A DNA stretch of 64,000 nucleotides from positions 1,525,501 to 1,589,500 of the forward strand of contig NZ_CP015506.1 in the NCBI RefSeq assembly GCF_000294775.2, written 5' to 3'. Positions 60,838-64,000 of the stretch are shown here, piece by piece; within the stretch, counting starts at the first letter, position 1; each line of letters begins with the position of its first letter. The DNA is from Cytobacillus oceanisediminis 2691 (GTDB lineage Bacteria > Bacillota > Bacilli > Bacillales > Cytobacillaceae). Under the pieces are notes generated by a model. That model made no database searches. It was not told the DNA's origin and saw only the letters and a list, made by a program, of their open reading frames with translations. A program made the translations under genes and the position numbers.

Positions 60838-60975
60838 CGGCAAATTCCGCTTGAAAATGAAAATATCCACTCGCAAAGAGTCTGTCTCCGCGCAAAAAAA
60901 AAAAGTGCGCGCAAAAGGAAAAATCCCGCGCAATACAAACAAATACCCGCGCATAAAAATCCGTCTCCGCATACA
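60838..60975. repeat. Diverged tandem repeats with GCGC cores
   Basis: On the minus strand about seven units of 18-24 bp each begin GCGCGG, GCGGAG or GCGAG and continue T-rich (for example GCGCGGGTATTTGTTTG, GCGCGGGATTTTTCC). The units are too diverged for a recent microsatellite and no credible gene covers them. Confidence 0.65.
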
Positions 60976-61079
60976 AAAACCTGAAATCAGTCAGCAAATT
61001 CACTAATTGCAAACTCGTGTTTCCTATTAAGCCAAATAGGGAAAAGAAGCAGCATAAACGAAAATGGGAGGTTTGCAAA

Positions 61080-61280
61080 ATGGATGAACTTAAAACTCAG
61101 GATCGGGAAAATACGATGAGGGAAATATACTCGATATTGGAGGGTGGACTTCAGCGGGAAATGCATAAAAGCGAGTACAAGCTTGTTTCAGAGTGGGTAA
61201 GCGGTTTTAACCTGGAGGAAAGAGCAACGATATTAAATATGCTTAAGGAGCTAACCAACAAGCATATCAGGATTGATTAA
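61080..61280 (+). CDS. Hypothetical protein, 66 aa
   Basis: A charged helical protein opening MDELKTQDRENTMREIYSIL. GGGAGG lies 8 bp before the ATG; the frame is open further upstream without a ribosome site. No family recognised. Confidence 0.6.
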   Translation: MDELKTQDRENTMREIYSILEGGLQREMHKSEYKLVSEWVSGFNLEERATILNMLKELTNKHIRID

Positions 61281-61327
61281 TGACAAGCAGGCAGATACTT
61301 GCATTAAAGCTGCTGATCATTTGCCTA

Positions 61328-61357
61328 TTGACAATAAAAGCCAGAAGCTTATATACT
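61328..61357 (+). promoter_or_regulatory. Promoter of the ABC-F gene
   Basis: TTGACA (61328-61333) and TATACT (61352-61357) with an 18-bp spacer. It predicts a leader of about 250 nt. Confidence 0.65.
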
Positions 61358-61545
61358 ACAATCAAAGAGTTTGAAAGGATGATTTAGGGGCATGAAGTTA
61401 TAATCTTATTTTTTCTGGTATCTTTTTATATTTAAAAAGTTTAACCCGGAGAACATAGGATTAGTGTGCCCTTTTTTAGTCATCCCTTATCGGAACTGAT
61501 GGTTACTATATTTGTCTGTAAGCGGATCAAATTTTATTTAGGCGC

Positions 61546-61617
61546 ATGTTTTTTATGTATTTGCACCATTTCCAATGATGGGTGCACAATCCTCTCCGGG
61601 TATGGGGAGGTTTTTTT
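61546..61617 (+). promoter_or_regulatory. Attenuator-type leader: short peptide ORF, hairpin and terminator
   Basis: A 10-codon ORF (MFFMYLHHFQ, 61546-61578) overlaps a hairpin TGCACC/GGTGCA (61562-61586). A terminator CCTCTCC-gggtat-GGGGAGG (61591-61610) plus seven Ts ends exactly at the ABC-F start. The terminator's right arm is also the ribosome site. Confidence 0.7.
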
Positions 61618-63396
61618 ATGTGTGCAAATAAACGTATAATCAGCAATCAGAACAATAATAACCTGCCGATTCTCATGGCCAGGGGTCTTCAAAAGTCATT
61701 CGGTGATAAAACGGTGTTTTCTAATTTGGACTTCGATATTTATCAGCAGGACCGCATCGGCCTTGTTGGCTTAAATGGCACAGGTAAAACTACACTGGCC
61801 GATATTTTGTTCGGCAGTATTCAAGCGGATAAAGGCACTATCGAGCGGATGAAGGAGCCATGCAGAATTGGCTACCTGCATCAGTCGGCAGACTATTCTG
61901 TCAGTGAAATTCGCGATTTCAACCAATCTCCAGATGAAGAGATTCTTCAGCAGGCAAGCAAACTAGGCCTTTCAAAACTCCATGAATGGGAGCCGGATAG
62001 ACTTGATTCTTTGAGCGGCGGTGAAAGACTGAAGCTTTCTTTAGCTAAAGTCTGGTCATCTAACCCGGATATGCTGATTTTGGATGAACCTACTAATCAT
62101 TTGGACTTACAGGGCATCGAATGGCTAATTAGCGAAATCTGCAATTTCAGCGGCCCGGTTCTGATCATTTCCCATGACCGTCATTTCCTTGATCAGGCAG
62201 TCGGGAAAATTTTCGAATTACAGGAAGGCATTCTCACCATTTATCAGGGTAATTACACAGCATACCGGGAGCAAAAGCAGAAAAACTTTGATGATCAGCT
62301 ACATCAATTTAATGTACAGCAGAAAGAGATCGAAAGAATCGAAAATCAGATGTCCAATTTAAAAAAGTGGTCTGAAAAAGCTCACAGGGAATCAACTAAA
62401 GGCGGAAGTCCTTCTGAGAATAGGCAGATGGGATTTAAAGAATATCACAGAGTGAAAGCCAAAAAGATGGATCAGCAGATTAAGTCAAAAATGAAAAGAC
62501 TTCAGCAGGAGCTGGATAAAAATAAAGTTGAGAAGCCGGAAGAAGAGGGGAAAGTACATTTTCAATTTGATGCGTCAGGCAAAAGAGGGAAGAGAATCAT
62601 TGAAGCTAAAAACCTTTCAAAAAGCTTTGGCGATCGGACTCTTTTCGAGGATAGCCAATTTTATATCAAGCACGGTGAAAAAATAGGGATTCTTGGAGCA
62701 AACGGGGCAGGCAAGACCACATTTATCCGAATGCTTTTAGATGAAGTACCGCCTTCTGATGGAGAACTTTGGGTCAGCAGCACTTTAAAGATTGCTTATT
62801 TAAATCAGGATATCAATGATTTGCCCTTAACCAAAAATGCCGTTGAGGCACTTGATCTCACCGATCGTGAAATGATTTACAAGGCAAGGACCCTGTTAGC
62901 GAATTTGGGGATGAAGGAAGCGAAGTTAAATCAGCCGATTGAACAGCTTAGTATGGGAGAGCGAATTAGGGTCAAGCTTACAGATATGCTTTTAAAAGAA
63001 TATGATGTGCTAATACTAGATGAGCCGACGAATCATTTGGATTTGCCAAGCAGGGAACAATTTGAAAAAACACTCAAAGAATTTTCAGGGACGCTCATCA
63101 TTATTTCTCATGATCTATACTTTTTGGAGAAGTTAAGCTCAAGGTTACTTGTATTTAAAGATAATAAAATTACCAGATTTGAAATGGACCTGAAGGAATA
63201 TCAGATTAAATCCAGGAATTCTAAACAGGAAAAAGATCATGACTCCATGAAAGAGCAAATTATGGTTATTGATAACCGCATCAGTGTGATACTGGGAGAA
63301 CTCAGTCTGCTTGTTCCGGGTGACAGCAAATATGCGGAATTGGATAAAGAGTTTAATGGCTTAATAACTAAAAAAAGAAAATTATTAAATCAATAA
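61618..63396 (+). CDS. ABC-F family ribosome-protection-type ATPase
   Basis: Soluble twin ATPase of 592 aa. NBD1 Walker A GLNGTGKTT and signature LSGGERLKLSLAK with LILDEPTNHLDL; NBD2 GANGAGKTT, LSMGERIRVKL and a second LILDEPTNHLDL. A long basic interdomain linker (about residues 225-335) resembles the antibiotic-resistance domain of Vga/VmlR-type proteins that dislodge drugs from the ribosome. Start ATG follows GGGGAGG. The leader suggests antibiotic-induced expression. Which drugs is unknown. Confidence 0.85.
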   Translation: MCANKRIISNQNNNNLPILMARGLQKSFGDKTVFSNLDFDIYQQDRIGLVGLNGTGKTTLADILFGSIQADKGTIERMKEPCRIGYLHQSADYSVSEIRDFNQSPDEEILQQASKLGLSKLHEWEPDRLDSLSGGERLKLSLAKVWSSNPDMLILDEPTNHLDLQGIEWLISEICNFSGPVLIISHDRHFLDQAVGKIFELQEGILTIYQGNYTAYREQKQKNFDDQLHQFNVQQKEIERIENQMSNLKKWSEKAHRESTKGGSPSENRQMGFKEYHRVKAKKMDQQIKSKMKRLQQELDKNKVEKPEEEGKVHFQFDASGKRGKRIIEAKNLSKSFGDRTLFEDSQFYIKHGEKIGILGANGAGKTTFIRMLLDEVPPSDGELWVSSTLKIAYLNQDINDLPLTKNAVEALDLTDREMIYKARTLLANLGMKEAKLNQPIEQLSMGERIRVKLTDMLLKEYDVLILDEPTNHLDLPSREQFEKTLKEFSGTLIIISHDLYFLEKLSSRLLVFKDNKITRFEMDLKEYQIKSRNSKQEKDHDSMKEQIMVIDNRISVILGELSLLVPGDSKYAELDKEFNGLITKKRKLLNQ

Positions 63397-63401
63397 GTGC
63401 A

Positions 63402-63436
63402 AAAAGGCGGGCCTTAATAAAAATGGCCCGCCTTTT
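63402..63436. terminator. Bidirectional terminator
   Basis: AAAAGGCGGGCC-ttaataaaaat-GGCCCGCCTTTT between convergent genes. Confidence 0.92.
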
Positions 63437-63446
63437 CATCTGATTA

Positions 63447-64000
63447 TTAATTCTTTTTAGTGCTGTTATTATTCTTTTTCGCATTAATCCACAGTTTGCC
63501 CTCTGCTGTCTTGCGAGTTTCATTGCCGTAGTCATCCGTTACTTTCACTTCAATTTCGGCACCAGGTGCCTTTACATTTGAAGTGGCAGTATAGTAGCCG
63601 ACATAATGGCCTGGGGAAGTTTCCATCATTGGAAGCTCAGTAGCGTTATTCAGCTGTCCCCCTGCATTTGTTAAAGGCATTCTGATGGCAAACGTCGCTT
63701 TTAACCCTGGTTCACTATCAAATTCGATTTTTACCGATTCGCCTTTTTTAAGTTCCTTGTCTTCTGCAGGAAGAAGATTTTCTATGGCTGGAGCGGTATA
63801 CTTAGCTTCGACCGTGATCGTTTTTTCTTCGGTGTTCTTCGCTTTATCCTGTGCTGTTACCGTAATGGTGTTTTCACCTTCATCCAGCAGGATGCGAAGA
63901 GAGTATTCACCATCTGTAATCTTTGCTGCCTGGCCGTTTACTTTAACCCAATCAAGGTTATCATCTGAAACGGTTCCTTTAACAGTGACTGTTTCTTTAT
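63447..64000 (-). CDS. C-terminal part of a large secreted protein with Ig-like modules (partial)
   Basis: An open frame continues past the right window edge; about 184 residues are visible. They hold tandem Ig-like/glucodextranase-B-type modules (VKVNGQAAKITDGEYSLRI, LDEGENTITVTAQDKAKNTE, then YTAPAIENLLPAED) and end in a Lys/Asn-rich tail. Such tails are found on bacillopeptidase F-like secreted S8 peptidases, which is a guess here because the catalytic part is outside. Confidence 0.75.
   Translation of the reverse strand, partial: KETVTVKGTVSDDNLDWVKVNGQAAKITDGEYSLRILLDEGENTITVTAQDKAKNTEEKTITVEAKYTAPAIENLLPAEDKELKKGESVKIEFDSEPGLKATFAIRMPLTNAGGQLNNATELPMMETSPGHYVGYYTATSNVKAPGAEIEVKVTDDYGNETRKTAEGKLWINAKKNNNSTKKN

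Noticed and set aside
60631..61078. Minus-strand frames spanning the YjcZ genes and the GCGC repeats
   Set aside because: Aromatic-rich low-complexity translations with no start signal that conflict with two well-supported YjcZ genes.
1..64000. CRISPR array
   Set aside because: No evenly spaced short direct repeats with unique spacers were seen; the repeats present are iterons, coding modules, a two-copy tandem repeat and degenerate GCGC units.

Overview
The window looks like chromosome from a low-GC, endospore-forming member of the Bacillaceae. Evidence includes an alpha/beta-type SASP, spore-coat transglutaminase Tgl, two YjcZ-type peptides, a GerA-type germinant receptor, an NfeD/flotillin pair behind a SigW-like promoter, and TnrA- and CcpA-type sites. 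A Cytobacillus/Mesobacillus-like host is a guess; species cannot be fixed from sequence alone.

Region 1 (1 to about 36,046) is the right-hand part of a siphovirus prophage; integrase, repressor and left end lie outside the window. It reads: YqaJ/RecT recombination pair and DnaD-like initiator with origin-like iterons (125-3180); small accessory genes including a minus-strand zinc-ribbon gene behind a c-di-GMP-I riboswitch (3185-4354); a membrane and sporulation cargo block (4379-8548: small membrane peptide, cardiolipin synthase, CBO0543, DUF421, a minus-strand Spo0E-like phosphatase, DUF3954); late regulator (8712); packaging, head and tail modules (9856-28046), including a miniature Prp-like protease just before scaffold and capsid; XhlA/holin, a broken IS200 copy, amidase endolysin (28088-30195); then a second cargo block (30328-35647) with a DUF3231 gene and a complete three-gene germinant receptor operon. 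The right end is marked by the 3' half of tRNA-Val(GAC) at 35999-36046. A second tRNA 3' fragment (Arg-CCT, opposite strand) lies about 180 bp inside it.

Region 2 (36,050-64,000) is ordinary chromosome: proline dehydrogenase; a PTS EIICB plus EEP-family hydrolase divergent from an RpiR regulator; a YjiH transporter, COG3375 N-acyltransferase and NSAR/OSBS enzyme that together suggest D-amino-acid salvage; heme A synthase-like CtaA; SASP; an Amt, DUF294 and DnaQ-like operon with a TnrA box; HAD phosphatase; YdaG-like stress protein; CstA; Tgl; a MurE-like ligase without the usual DNPR motif; GDPD; YuaF/FloT; YjcZ peptides; an ABC-F protein with an attenuator-type leader; and the C-terminus of a large secreted protein running off the right edge.

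The most interesting theme is that one prophage appears to carry genes touching sporulation entry (Spo0E-like), spore germination (GerA/B/C) and second-messenger sensing (c-di-GMP riboswitch). Several of these small genes were found by direct translation of stretches between the larger genes.
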